NCBI RefSeq assembly: GCF_019420015.1
Contig: NZ_JAHZIA010000025.1
Coordinates: 9,802 to 23,342 of the forward strand
Reading direction: 5' to 3'
Source: Anaerofustis sp.
Lineage (GTDB): Bacteria; Bacillota; Clostridia; Eubacteriales; Anaerofustaceae
DNA: 13,541 bases
In this document: piece after piece, positions 1 to 5,914 of the stretch
Numbering within the stretch: the first letter of the stretch is position 1
Layout of the letters: every line of letters begins with the position of its first letter
Position numbers and translations under genes: made by a program
The notes under the pieces: generated by a model
What the model was told of the DNA's origin: nothing
The model's input: the letters and a program-made list of their open reading frames with translations, nothing else
Database searches by the model: none

Positions 1-2
1 TG

Positions 3-539
3 GTGCTTAGCAATAAAGAAAAGAGGATAGTATCTTTCCATGAAGCGGGGCATGCTTTGGTGAGTTTTATGTTAAGCGGTGTTCTTCCCGATAAAGTCAC
101 TATTGTTCCTTACGGAGTTTCCCTTGGTTTTGTGCTCTCTTCGACGAATGAAGATAAGTTTATTTTAACCAAAAAAGAACTTAAAGAGAAAATATGTATA
201 CTCCTTGCCGGAAGAGCAAGTGAGGAAATAATCTTCGGAGAAATCAGCACAGGGGCTCAAAACGATATAGTAAAGGCAAACGAGCTTGCAAATTCAATGG
301 TATGCGAATACGGAATGAGCAGGTATAAGAATAAAACTTTCAATCTTAAAAACGATAATATATTTAAGGATGTCGTCGACAATGAGGTTTCGAAAATCCT
401 TGATGAATCTTATCAAAAAGCCAAAGATATGATTAAAAACAATTTGGATGTAATTCATATGATAGCAAAATTGTTATATAAAAAAGAAGATTTGTCTTCA
501 AAGGACTTGGAAAAAATATTTGATACGGCTTTGGTGTAA
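3..539 (+). CDS. FtsH-like M41 zinc metallopeptidase, C-terminal part (5' end outside window)
   Basis: This is the proteolytic (peptidase M41) domain of an FtsH-type ATP-dependent membrane protease, which degrades misfolded or regulatory membrane and cytosolic proteins. Counting from the GTG at position 3, the zinc motif HEAGH is at residues 13-17, and the third-ligand region ISTGAQND (Asp88) is followed by MVCEYGMS; all are family hallmarks. A helical tail (DNEVSKILDES, then KKEDLSSKDLEKIF) matches the FtsH C-terminus. The frame is open to the left edge, no ribosome binding site can be seen, and FtsH normally has transmembrane segments and an AAA+ module before this domain. I therefore read it as a 5'-truncated view of a longer gene, not a gene starting at the GTG. 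The stretch after GMS is shorter than in classical FtsH, so this may be a divergent paralogue. Confidence is high for the M41 domain and low for the identity of the whole protein. Confidence 0.85.
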   Translation: MLSNKEKRIVSFHEAGHALVSFMLSGVLPDKVTIVPYGVSLGFVLSSTNEDKFILTKKELKEKICILLAGRASEEIIFGEISTGAQNDIVKANELANSMVCEYGMSRYKNKTFNLKNDNIFKDVVDNEVSKILDESYQKAKDMIKNNLDVIHMIAKLLYKKEDLSSKDLEKIFDTALV

Positions 540-540
540 A

Positions 541-592
541 TAAAAGTTATAACTGTCTTTTATTCGGATAGTTATAACTTTTATTATTTTAT
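541..592 (+). terminator. Intrinsic terminator after the M41 peptidase gene
   Basis: The arm at 541-554 (TAAAAGTTATAACT) is perfectly complementary to 570-583. The stem extends inward to 557/567 with one G-U pair. A T-rich run follows (to 592). The stem starts one base after the stop codon. The A/T-flanked symmetry could let it work on both strands, but no minus-strand gene ends here. Confidence 0.85.
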
Positions 593-601
593 GTAAACGA
601 G

Positions 602-630
602 TTGCAAGATTGGATTCAATGTGATAAAAT
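602..630 (+). promoter_or_regulatory. Sigma-A-type promoter of the secreted FN3 protein gene
   Basis: TTGCAA (602-607), a 17-nt spacer and TAAAAT (625-630) lie just upstream of the AAGGAGGG ribosome binding site (643-650) and the ATG at 660. A second possible -10, TATGAT, is at 631-636. The predicted leader is only about 25 nt. Confidence 0.6.
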
Positions 631-659
631 TATGATAATAATAAGGAGGGAATCTGAAT

Positions 660-1373
660 ATGAAAAATTCTAAAAAAATAGTATGCGGTTTGATTGTATT
701 TATGTTGGCATTTTCTTGTATGGCAACTGCCGGTGCGGCGACTTCGAAAAAATCGCCCGGTGTAAAAACATCAAGGAGTATGATTACAAACCGATATGTA
801 AAAATCTATTCGCCTTCTCATAAGAAAGTTTATTATAAGGGTGAAAAGATAAGTGTAAAAGCCGTGGTAAAAGATTTGTATATGAATGATTATACTGCCG
901 TTGTGGGATTTTTAATGAATTCAAAAGGTAAGGAAGTATCAGAAGGCAGTACGAAATTTTTTGAATCGACGTATACATATAAAACTACTCTAAGTACAAA
1001 GAAAGCTTCCAGCGGATCGAATTTTGTGGTTGTCGGTATAACCGATGCTACAGATCCAAGCGGGGAGAGTGTAGAGCTGGCTTTGACTGAAATCAAAGTT
1101 GCGACATTAAAGGCACCTACAAAGTTAAAAGCAAAATCGGGGAAAAGGAAAGTTTCTTTGTCTTTTAAGAAAGCTTCGGGAGGAAAGAAATATGAAATCT
1201 ACCGTTCTACTAAAAAGACCAAAGGTTACAAAAAAGTAAAGACGACTACTTCTTATAAATTTACCGATAAAAAGCTCAAAAAGGGAAAGAGATATTATTA
1301 TAAAGTAAGAACTGTCAGAGGCAGTATCAAAAGTTCTTTCTCAAAACCTATAAAGACAGCGAAAGTAAAATAA
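660..1373 (+). CDS. Secreted protein with an Ig-like region and a C-terminal fibronectin type III-like domain
   Basis: The 237-aa product begins with a Sec signal peptide (KNSKK, a hydrophobic core at about 8-22, and a probable cleavage near TAGAA-TSK, residue 27). Residues about 45-147 form a beta-rich, Ig-like region (YVKIYSPSHKKVYYKGEKIS and following). Residues about 152-237 are a compact FN3-like domain with the pattern APTKLKAKSGKRKVSLSF, YEIYRSTKKTKGYKKV and GKRYYYKVRTV. This lysine-rich form is common in surface proteins of clostridial anaerobes. No catalytic motif, transmembrane anchor or sorting signal is seen. The protein is probably exported and may bind the wall or another ligand through its strong positive charge. 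The start is fixed by AAGGAGGG nine bases upstream. It is a single-gene unit between two terminators. Cell-surface location is well supported; the function is unknown. Confidence 0.8.
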   Translation: MKNSKKIVCGLIVFMLAFSCMATAGAATSKKSPGVKTSRSMITNRYVKIYSPSHKKVYYKGEKISVKAVVKDLYMNDYTAVVGFLMNSKGKEVSEGSTKFFESTYTYKTTLSTKKASSGSNFVVVGITDATDPSGESVELALTEIKVATLKAPTKLKAKSGKRKVSLSFKKASGGKKYEIYRSTKKTKGYKKVKTTTSYKFTDKKLKKGKRYYYKVRTVRGSIKSSFSKPIKTAKVK

Positions 1374-1405
1374 AAAAAGGACCGATTAAAATCGGTCTTT
1401 TTTAT
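1372..1405. terminator. Bidirectional terminator between convergent genes
   Basis: GACCGAT (1380-1386) pairs with ATCGGTC (1391-1397) across a TAAA loop. An A-run precedes the stem and a T-run follows it, so the same hairpin can end the plus gene (stop at 1373) and the minus gene (stop codon at 1406-1408). Confidence 0.85.
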
Positions 1406-2491
1406 TTATCTTATGTTAGTTATTGTTATCATACAAAAATCATCTTTGGTATAGCTTAGAGTGACGTCTCCGTTCAAGCCTTGATATGTTACATCTCCGT
1501 ATCCCTTTTCATCGGTTTTTATACTTGTCAGTTTATCCAGCATATTGTCTCTGTCTTCCACTAAATTTTCGTTAAACCCTGATATTGATACATAAGAGGT
1601 AAATAAATATCCGAATAACGCCATTCTTTTTCTTTCCATTTCATCTAAAAATTCATCAACATTATCCGCTTTGATTGCTCTGATATCGTATAAAATCGAA
1701 ATAGCTTTTATCTTATCATTCTCGTTTAGCGTGAATGAAAAGGTGACAGGAACTCCTTTTTTATATTCAATTTCGGTATAATAGTAAGATTCACCGCTTT
1801 CTTTTATTTCATCTCTGCGGAAGTCTTTTAAGCTTGGTACTTTAGTTCCTAAAAACTCATTCTCAAGAGTTTCCAGATTGATGTTTACCAGTGCTATGAA
1901 GTCCTCTTTGTCCGTTTGTATCAGTCCGTTTTCCGTCGGAACTCCCGCATTGTAATAGTAAGAAATGGAATGACGATAGTTATTGAACATTGCGAATGCT
2001 GTCAGTGCAAAAATAACCGCACATAAAATCAAGAATATTTTAAAGCCTTTATTGCTTTTCTTATCTTTTTTTGTGTCGCTTAATTCCGTTTCTTCTTTTG
2101 GTGAGCTCTTGCTTAAGTCGAGTTCTCCCTTTTCTTTGGAAAGATTAATTTCATCAATCGGATCGATTTCTTTTAATGAACTTTGGCTTAAATTAAGTTC
2201 TCCTTTTTCGTTAGAAAGATTGATTTTATTGATCTGATTAATAATATTTTTATCATTAGCCTCTCCTGCTTTTTTGTATTCAAAAATTACAGTTATTATC
2301 ATAAGGGTTATACCAGTATATAAAATTATGTAAGAATCAAAAAAATCCATGGTATAAATAAGACTTCCCGGGTCTGATTTATAATAAAGATCGTATACCA
2401 TCAAATCTGCATACCATTTTCCCACAAATTGAGCTATAACAAGGATAATTCCCGTAATAAAAGCCGGGTTTTTAAATATTTTTTTTGACAT
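1406..2491 (-). CDS. Three-helix membrane protein with a repeat linker and a large C-terminal domain, function unknown
   Basis: The 361-aa protein has predicted membrane segments at about residues 9-25, 54-70 and 151-170. Between the second and third is a charged linker of about 80 residues. It contains two copies of a 25-residue unit, INLSNEKGELNLSQSSLKE (90-108) and INLSKEKGELDLSKSSPKE (115-133). After the third helix come about 190 soluble residues, probably outside the cell, with no motif I recognise. The start is supported by GGGAGGG just upstream of the ATG (minus strand). The gene converges on the FN3 protein and shares its terminator. Its own promoter lies among inverted repeats (2510-2562), which suggests repression by a DNA-binding protein not in this window. 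I do not recognise the family, and no enzyme or transporter function is evident. Confidence 0.8.
   Translation of the reverse strand: MSKKIFKNPAFITGIILVIAQFVGKWYADLMVYDLYYKSDPGSLIYTMDFFDSYIILYTGITLMIITVIFEYKKAGEANDKNIINQINKINLSNEKGELNLSQSSLKEIDPIDEINLSKEKGELDLSKSSPKEETELSDTKKDKKSNKGFKIFLILCAVIFALTAFAMFNNYRHSISYYYNAGVPTENGLIQTDKEDFIALVNINLETLENEFLGTKVPSLKDFRRDEIKESGESYYYTEIEYKKGVPVTFSFTLNENDKIKAISILYDIRAIKADNVDEFLDEMERKRMALFGYLFTSYVSISGFNENLVEDRDNMLDKLTSIKTDEKGYGDVTYQGLNGDVTLSYTKDDFCMITITNIR
2075..2224 (-). repeat. In-gene tandem duplication of 75 bp (two units)
   Basis: Units at 2150-2224 and 2075-2149 encode the two 25-residue linker repeats of the membrane protein. The amino-acid copies are close over their first 19 residues, but the DNA copies have diverged clearly, so the duplication is old and probably kept by selection on the protein. 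Confidence 0.7.
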
Positions 2492-2509
2492 AACTTCCCT
2501 CCCGTTTAC

Positions 2510-2562
2510 ATGATATATTATATCATAATATGCGATATTATGACATCATGTTAATTTATGAT
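2510..2562. promoter_or_regulatory. Cluster of overlapping inverted repeats (candidate operators) over the minus-strand promoter
   Basis: There are two strong dyads. ATGATATA-T-TATATCAT spans 2510-2526. TCATAATAT and ATATTATGA around a GCG centre span 2523-2543. A weaker third pair, ATCAT/ATGAT, spans 2545-2562. The minus-strand core promoter ATGTCA (2546-2541), 18 nt, TATAAT (2522-2517) lies inside this cluster, so a bound protein would be expected to occlude it. AT-rich DNA yields palindromes easily, but two perfect 8-9 bp dyads exactly on a promoter are more than background. The regulator is unknown. Confidence 0.5.
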
Positions 2563-2707
2563 AATATAAAATATTTTTACTTATTTGGATAATTGTTATG
2601 ATATATACAAATAAATTCTGCAAGGATATGAAGTATAAAATTATTGTTGATGTTTTTTGATTTGTGTAAATTTCAGTGAGGAAAAAAATTAAAATTAAAT
2701 TAATCTT

Positions 2708-2736
2708 TTGAAAAAATCCTTATTATATAGTATAGT
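2708..2736 (+). promoter_or_regulatory. Promoter of the DegV family gene
   Basis: TTGAAA (2708-2713), a 17-nt spacer and TATAGT (2731-2736) precede the GTGGAGG ribosome binding site at 2755-2761. Confidence 0.6.
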
Positions 2737-2766
2737 AAATATATAAGAAATTCAGTGGAGGAAACG

Positions 2767-3651
2767 ATGGCATTTAAGATTATTACAGATTCGGCAAGTG
2801 ATGTGCCTAAAAGTATAATAGATGAATTTGATTTACACGTTATACCCACTCCTGTGGTTATAAACGAAAAAGATTATTTTGACGGAGAAACCATTTTTCC
2901 AAAAGATTTTTATTCTCTTTTGGAAGACAGTTCAAAAGACATAAAAACCTATCATATAAATGTGGAAATGTTTAAAAGAAATTTCGAGCCTTATGCAAAA
3001 AGCGGAGACGAAGTTTTGTATATGTGCTTTTCTACGGGGATAGCGGGAACATTCAATGCCGCAAATCTTGCAAAGGAAGAGCTTCTTGAAACTTACCCCG
3101 ACTTTAAGCTTACGATTATAGATACAAAATGCGCTTCTTTGGGGTTTGGGATTCCCGTTTATAAGCTTCTGCTTATGCAAAGAAACGGAGCGGATAAAGA
3201 AACCATAATAAGAGCCGGTGAATATTTCTGCCGTCATATGGAGCATGTGGTTACCGTTGAAACGTTGGACTACCTTTATAAGGGTGGCAGACTTTCAAAG
3301 CTTTCTTACGTCGTGGGCGGAGGGCTTAATATAAAACCTATGATTGATATAGACGAGAAAGGTGCTCTTGTCGCTTTCACAAAGGTAAGAGGAAGAAAAA
3401 AAGCGGTAAATAAAATAATAGAAGAAGTCGGCAGAAGAGGAAAAGACTTGGAAAACCAGATTATCGGAGTGGTTCACGGAGACAGGGAAGAAGAAGCAAA
3501 AGAGCTTGCCGAAACTTTGAAAGAAAAATATAACGTTAAAGACGTAATCATCAGTTATGTAGGTTGCGCCATAGGAGCCCATACGGGTCCCGGGGTGATA
3601 GCGGCTGTTTTTGAAAATGAGAGTGACGGAGAATTTAAGAAATATTTGTAA
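2767..3651 (+). CDS. DegV family fatty-acid-binding protein
   Basis: This 294-aa protein matches the two-lobed DegV family, which binds a fatty acid in a deep cleft; in some Firmicutes, members act as the FakB subunit that presents exogenous fatty acids to the kinase FakA. Visible hallmarks are the N-terminal KIITDSASD, CFSTGIAGTFNAA in the first lobe (with the lipid-contacting Ser-Thr-Gly), YLYKGGRLSKL and GGGLNIKPMIDI in the middle, and HTGPGVIAAVF near the C-terminus. A longer reading from a GTG at 2755 would put the GGAGG ribosome binding site (2757-2761) inside the gene, so the ATG at 2767 is chosen. The gene is monocistronic with its own promoter and terminator. No fakA is nearby, so a FakB role is inferred from the family only. 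Confidence 0.9.
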   Translation: MAFKIITDSASDVPKSIIDEFDLHVIPTPVVINEKDYFDGETIFPKDFYSLLEDSSKDIKTYHINVEMFKRNFEPYAKSGDEVLYMCFSTGIAGTFNAANLAKEELLETYPDFKLTIIDTKCASLGFGIPVYKLLLMQRNGADKETIIRAGEYFCRHMEHVVTVETLDYLYKGGRLSKLSYVVGGGLNIKPMIDIDEKGALVAFTKVRGRKKAVNKIIEEVGRRGKDLENQIIGVVHGDREEEAKELAETLKEKYNVKDVIISYVGCAIGAHTGPGVIAAVFENESDGEFKKYL

Positions 3652-3712
3652 TATACGGTTCTTTTGATTTTTAATCCGTACGGGTTTGTTTTATGTTTTT
3701 ATCAAATCAATT

Positions 3713-3745
3713 AAAGAGAGACTTATTATCTCTCTTTTTTGTTTT
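3713..3745 (+). terminator. Intrinsic terminator after the DegV gene
   Basis: A perfect 9-bp stem (AAAGAGAGA 3713-3721 with TCTCTCTTT 3729-3737) has a 7-nt loop and is followed by a T-rich tail. It lies about 60 nt after the stop codon. Confidence 0.85.
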
Positions 3746-4291
3746 AAGTAAAATCTTTCTTAATTTTTTCTTATCGGCAAATTTCTGTGTCTTTCAAGAT
3801 GCGTAGCTTTGTGATAAGAATATTAAACCGTACAGAAAATGGGATAATTTTAAAATATCGATGAATATAACAGTATTACCGATAATTTTATTTTGGCTTT
3901 CTTTGGTTTGTTTTGTGTTTTATTTCTACTTTGATATATAAGGTTAATCCCTGGTATGATATTCGTTAAAATCAATATTTAATAAACCTTTTATGCTCTT
4001 ATAAATACAAAGAGTATTTTTCTCTTATTTGCCCTTTGGATAATAATCTAATTGTAATAATTAATTGTACAAGTAAAGTGTTTTGTAATATGAAAAAAAG
4101 AAATATTTATACGAAAATCTGTATGTTAAATTTTAGAGTTTTATATATTTTTATCTATCACAAAGTCGTTATGTATATTATGGGGTGTTTGGTTTGTATA
4201 TAATAACTTATATCATATCGGTAAAGGAATTTTGAAAGGTGGAATCTTTCTCTGTATTTTGTATGGGAGGTACTGTTTTAATCTAAAAATC
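3746..4291. other. Long AT-rich intergenic stretch without a supportable gene
   Basis: No ORF with a ribosome binding site and protein-like composition is seen on either strand. The stretch contains a long-range hairpin, TTCTTATC (3768-3775) with GATAAGAA (3813-3820), with an additional inner CAAA/TTTG pair. It also holds a bulged stem around 3852-3860/3880-3889 followed by Ts, and AAATAC (4003-4008)/GTATTT (4014-4019) followed by a T-rich run. The hairpins could belong to a small RNA or be decayed sequence; nothing here decides between these. Confidence 0.4.
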
Positions 4292-4320
4292 TTGCAGAGA
4301 ATAATTTTAAGTTATATAAT
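4292..4320 (+). promoter_or_regulatory. Promoter of prmA
   Basis: TTGCAG (4292-4297), exactly 17 nt, and a perfect TATAAT (4315-4320) lie close upstream of AAGGAG (4330-4335). The leader would be very short (about 15 nt). Confidence 0.65.
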
Positions 4321-4342
4321 TAAATAATTAAGGAGAAATTTT

Positions 4343-5290
4343 ATGAATTATAACGAAATAAGTATTTATACAAAGACAGAGGGAATAGACTTACTGATAT
4401 CCGAGCTGATGGATATGGGGCTTGACAGCTTTTTGGTAGAGGACAAAGAAGACTTTGAAAGTTTTCTTGAAGAGAACAGGGAAACATGGGACCTTGTGGA
4501 TGAGGATTTACTCAAAAGAAAAGACACCAAGACAAATATAAAAGTTTATATAGAAGAAGACGAGAATCAAGTTTCGATAATAGATAGGTTAAAAGACAAA
4601 CTGAACAGACTGAAAGCAAATGACGAAAGGGATATTTTCGGAAGTTTGAATATGACTTTTAATGATATAAAAGAAGAGGACTGGGCAAACAACTGGAAGA
4701 AGTATTTTAAACCTTTTAAAATCGGGAAAAATCTTGCGGTAAAACCTACTTGGGAAGAGTATAAAAACGATGAAGGAAGGATAGTTCTCGAAATAGACCC
4801 GGGAGCCAGCTTCGGTACGGGAAGCCATGAAACCACAAGACTGTGTCTTATGGGGCTTGAAGAGTACATGAAAGACGGCGATGAAGTTATCGATGTCGGA
4901 TGTGGGAGCGGAATTTTGTCAATTGCAGCCGTAAAGCTCGGTGCGGGGCATGTAACAGGGGTAGATATAGATCCTATGTGTATCGAAACTTCCTCTTACC
5001 TTGCAAAAATAAATAATGTAGAGGATAAATTCGATGTTTTTATAGGCGATTTGGCGGAAAAGGTGGATGTAAAAGCCGATGTCATAGTCGCAAATATTTT
5101 TGCTCATATAATAAAAAGACTTACTCCCGACACCAAAAGAATTCTTAAAAAGGGCGGTATTTTCATATCCAGCGGTATAATAGAGGATACTGTAGACACG
5201 GTAATCGAAAGTTATAAAGAAAACGGCTTTGAAGTACTTGAAGTAAATAATATAGGGGATTGGTACAGTGTTGTCGGAAGAAGACTATAA
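4343..5290 (+). CDS. prmA: Ribosomal protein L11 methyltransferase
   Basis: PrmA uses S-adenosylmethionine to methylate ribosomal protein L11 on several amino groups. The 315-aa length is normal for the family. The N-terminal 100 or so residues are the acidic L11-recognition domain. The catalytic domain carries DPGASFGTGSHETT (152-165), the SAM-binding motif I VIDVGCGSGILS (182-193), GVDIDP (206-211) and VANIFAHII (249-257, the PrmA form of motif IV). The start is fixed by AAGGAG eight bases before the ATG. In many Firmicutes prmA is next to rsmE and heat-shock genes; here it stands alone with its own promoter, and a gene-poor, partly decayed stretch follows. No clear plus-strand terminator follows: the hairpin at 5311-5332 has no T-run. 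Confidence 0.95.
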   Translation: MNYNEISIYTKTEGIDLLISELMDMGLDSFLVEDKEDFESFLEENRETWDLVDEDLLKRKDTKTNIKVYIEEDENQVSIIDRLKDKLNRLKANDERDIFGSLNMTFNDIKEEDWANNWKKYFKPFKIGKNLAVKPTWEEYKNDEGRIVLEIDPGASFGTGSHETTRLCLMGLEEYMKDGDEVIDVGCGSGILSIAAVKLGAGHVTGVDIDPMCIETSSYLAKINNVEDKFDVFIGDLAEKVDVKADVIVANIFAHIIKRLTPDTKRILKKGGIFISSGIIEDTVDTVIESYKENGFEVLEVNNIGDWYSVVGRRL

Positions 5291-5567
5291 TTCTTTCCTC
5301 TTTGAAAGGCACGCTGTATCATTATGCAGCGTTCCATAAAAAAAACGATGAATATTTGGAATAAATTGCGTCACGGGGCGTGGAGTCTTAACGATTTTTG
5401 ATGTCTTGCAAAGTGATACCCTCCTTTTGCGGACGGAAAAGCTACTCCGCAATTTTATTGAAAAACAGGGCGGTGCAGCATCGGTTTATGAAAAAATCGG
5501 GTAGACTTTTCATGAAATTCCGATACTTTATAAACTCAACGCAGTTGTATCCTTTTTACCTCCTTTT
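5288..5567 (-). pseudogene. Decayed small-ORF cluster, possible remnant of a mobile element
   Basis: The minus strand has two full ribosome binding sites with no intact gene after them. The first, AAAAGGAGG (5567-5559), is followed at a suitable distance by ATA where ATG is expected; the frame then runs to a stop at 5455-5457 with one internal TGA. The second, AAAAGGAGGG (5428-5419), is followed seven bases later by TTG (5411-5409), and LQDIKNR runs into a stop. Removing one T restores a frame reading KTPRPVTQFIPNIHR and continuing to a stop near 5288. The stretch at about 5365-5500 also looks richer in G+C than its surroundings. I do not recognise the parent genes; transfer and decay are inferred. 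A 70-codon plus-strand ORF (5398-5610) runs antisense to this and has no ribosome binding site. Confidence 0.35.
5311..5332. other. Hairpin in the decayed segment
   Basis: ACGCTGTAT (5311-5319) pairs with ATGCAGCGT (5324-5332) across a CATT loop, with one G-U pair. GG/CC at 5308-5309/5334-5335 extends the stem after a mismatch, as if a longer original stem had been damaged. There is no T-run downstream on the plus strand, so a terminator role for prmA is doubtful. Confidence 0.45.
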
Positions 5568-5752
5568 GCTTGTCTGTTTGCAATGTTTTAAAATTGCTCA
5601 TGTTGTTTAAAACTTTCAGCTTAATAAGTTTTATTAAAAATAAAACTCAGCTGTTTCTTTGAAACAATAAAAGTCAAAAAATAGAGGAGTACAAAGGTCA
5701 GCGCTCATGTAGAGGAAGTTATGGGAATGATAAGAAGCTGTAAAAAATAAGA

Positions 5753-5781
5753 TTGATATTAAAAAGAAATATTGATAATAT
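5753..5781 (+). promoter_or_regulatory. Putative promoter of rarA
   Basis: TTGATA (5753-5758), a 17-nt spacer and TAATAT (5776-5781). It would give a leader of roughly 125 nt before the rarA start codon. The -10 is imperfect. Confidence 0.4.
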
Positions 5782-5812
5782 ATTTAATCATTTTTTCTTT
5801 TCGAAATATCGC

Positions 5813-5888
5813 TTACTCTTTAGAGAAAAATCCAAAGAAAGTTGGATAAGTAAAAGGACCGGAAATCAGAGTCAGTCCCTATGGGACT
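5813..5888 (+). promoter_or_regulatory. Folded leader upstream of rarA
   Basis: Several small stems occur in the predicted leader. TTACT (5813-5817)/AGTAA (5849-5853) encloses ATCCA (5830-5834)/TGGAT (5843-5847). AGTCCC (5874-5879)/GGGACT (5883-5888) has a 3-nt loop. AGGAC (5855-5859) could instead pair with part of AGTCCC, giving mutually exclusive folds. No T-run follows and no known RNA family is recognised. Confidence 0.3.
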
Positions 5889-5914
5889 AAGATAAATATT
5901 GAAAGGAATAATCT

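Noticed and set aside
708..722. Lipobox-like AFSC in the signal peptide of the FN3 protein
   Set aside because: Ala replaces the usual Leu at -3 and Phe lies at -2; a standard signal peptidase site follows a few residues later.
2755..2766. Upstream GTG start for the DegV gene
   Set aside because: The GTG overlaps the GGAGG ribosome binding site; the ATG at 2767 has correct spacing and matches the family N-terminus.
5311..5332. Terminator for prmA
   Set aside because: The hairpin is good but is followed by an A-run instead of a T-run on the plus strand.
5398..5610. 70-codon plus-strand ORF between prmA and rarA
   Set aside because: There is no ribosome binding site, and it runs antisense to a segment whose minus strand carries two ribosome binding sites, so it is probably a chance frame in decayed sequence.
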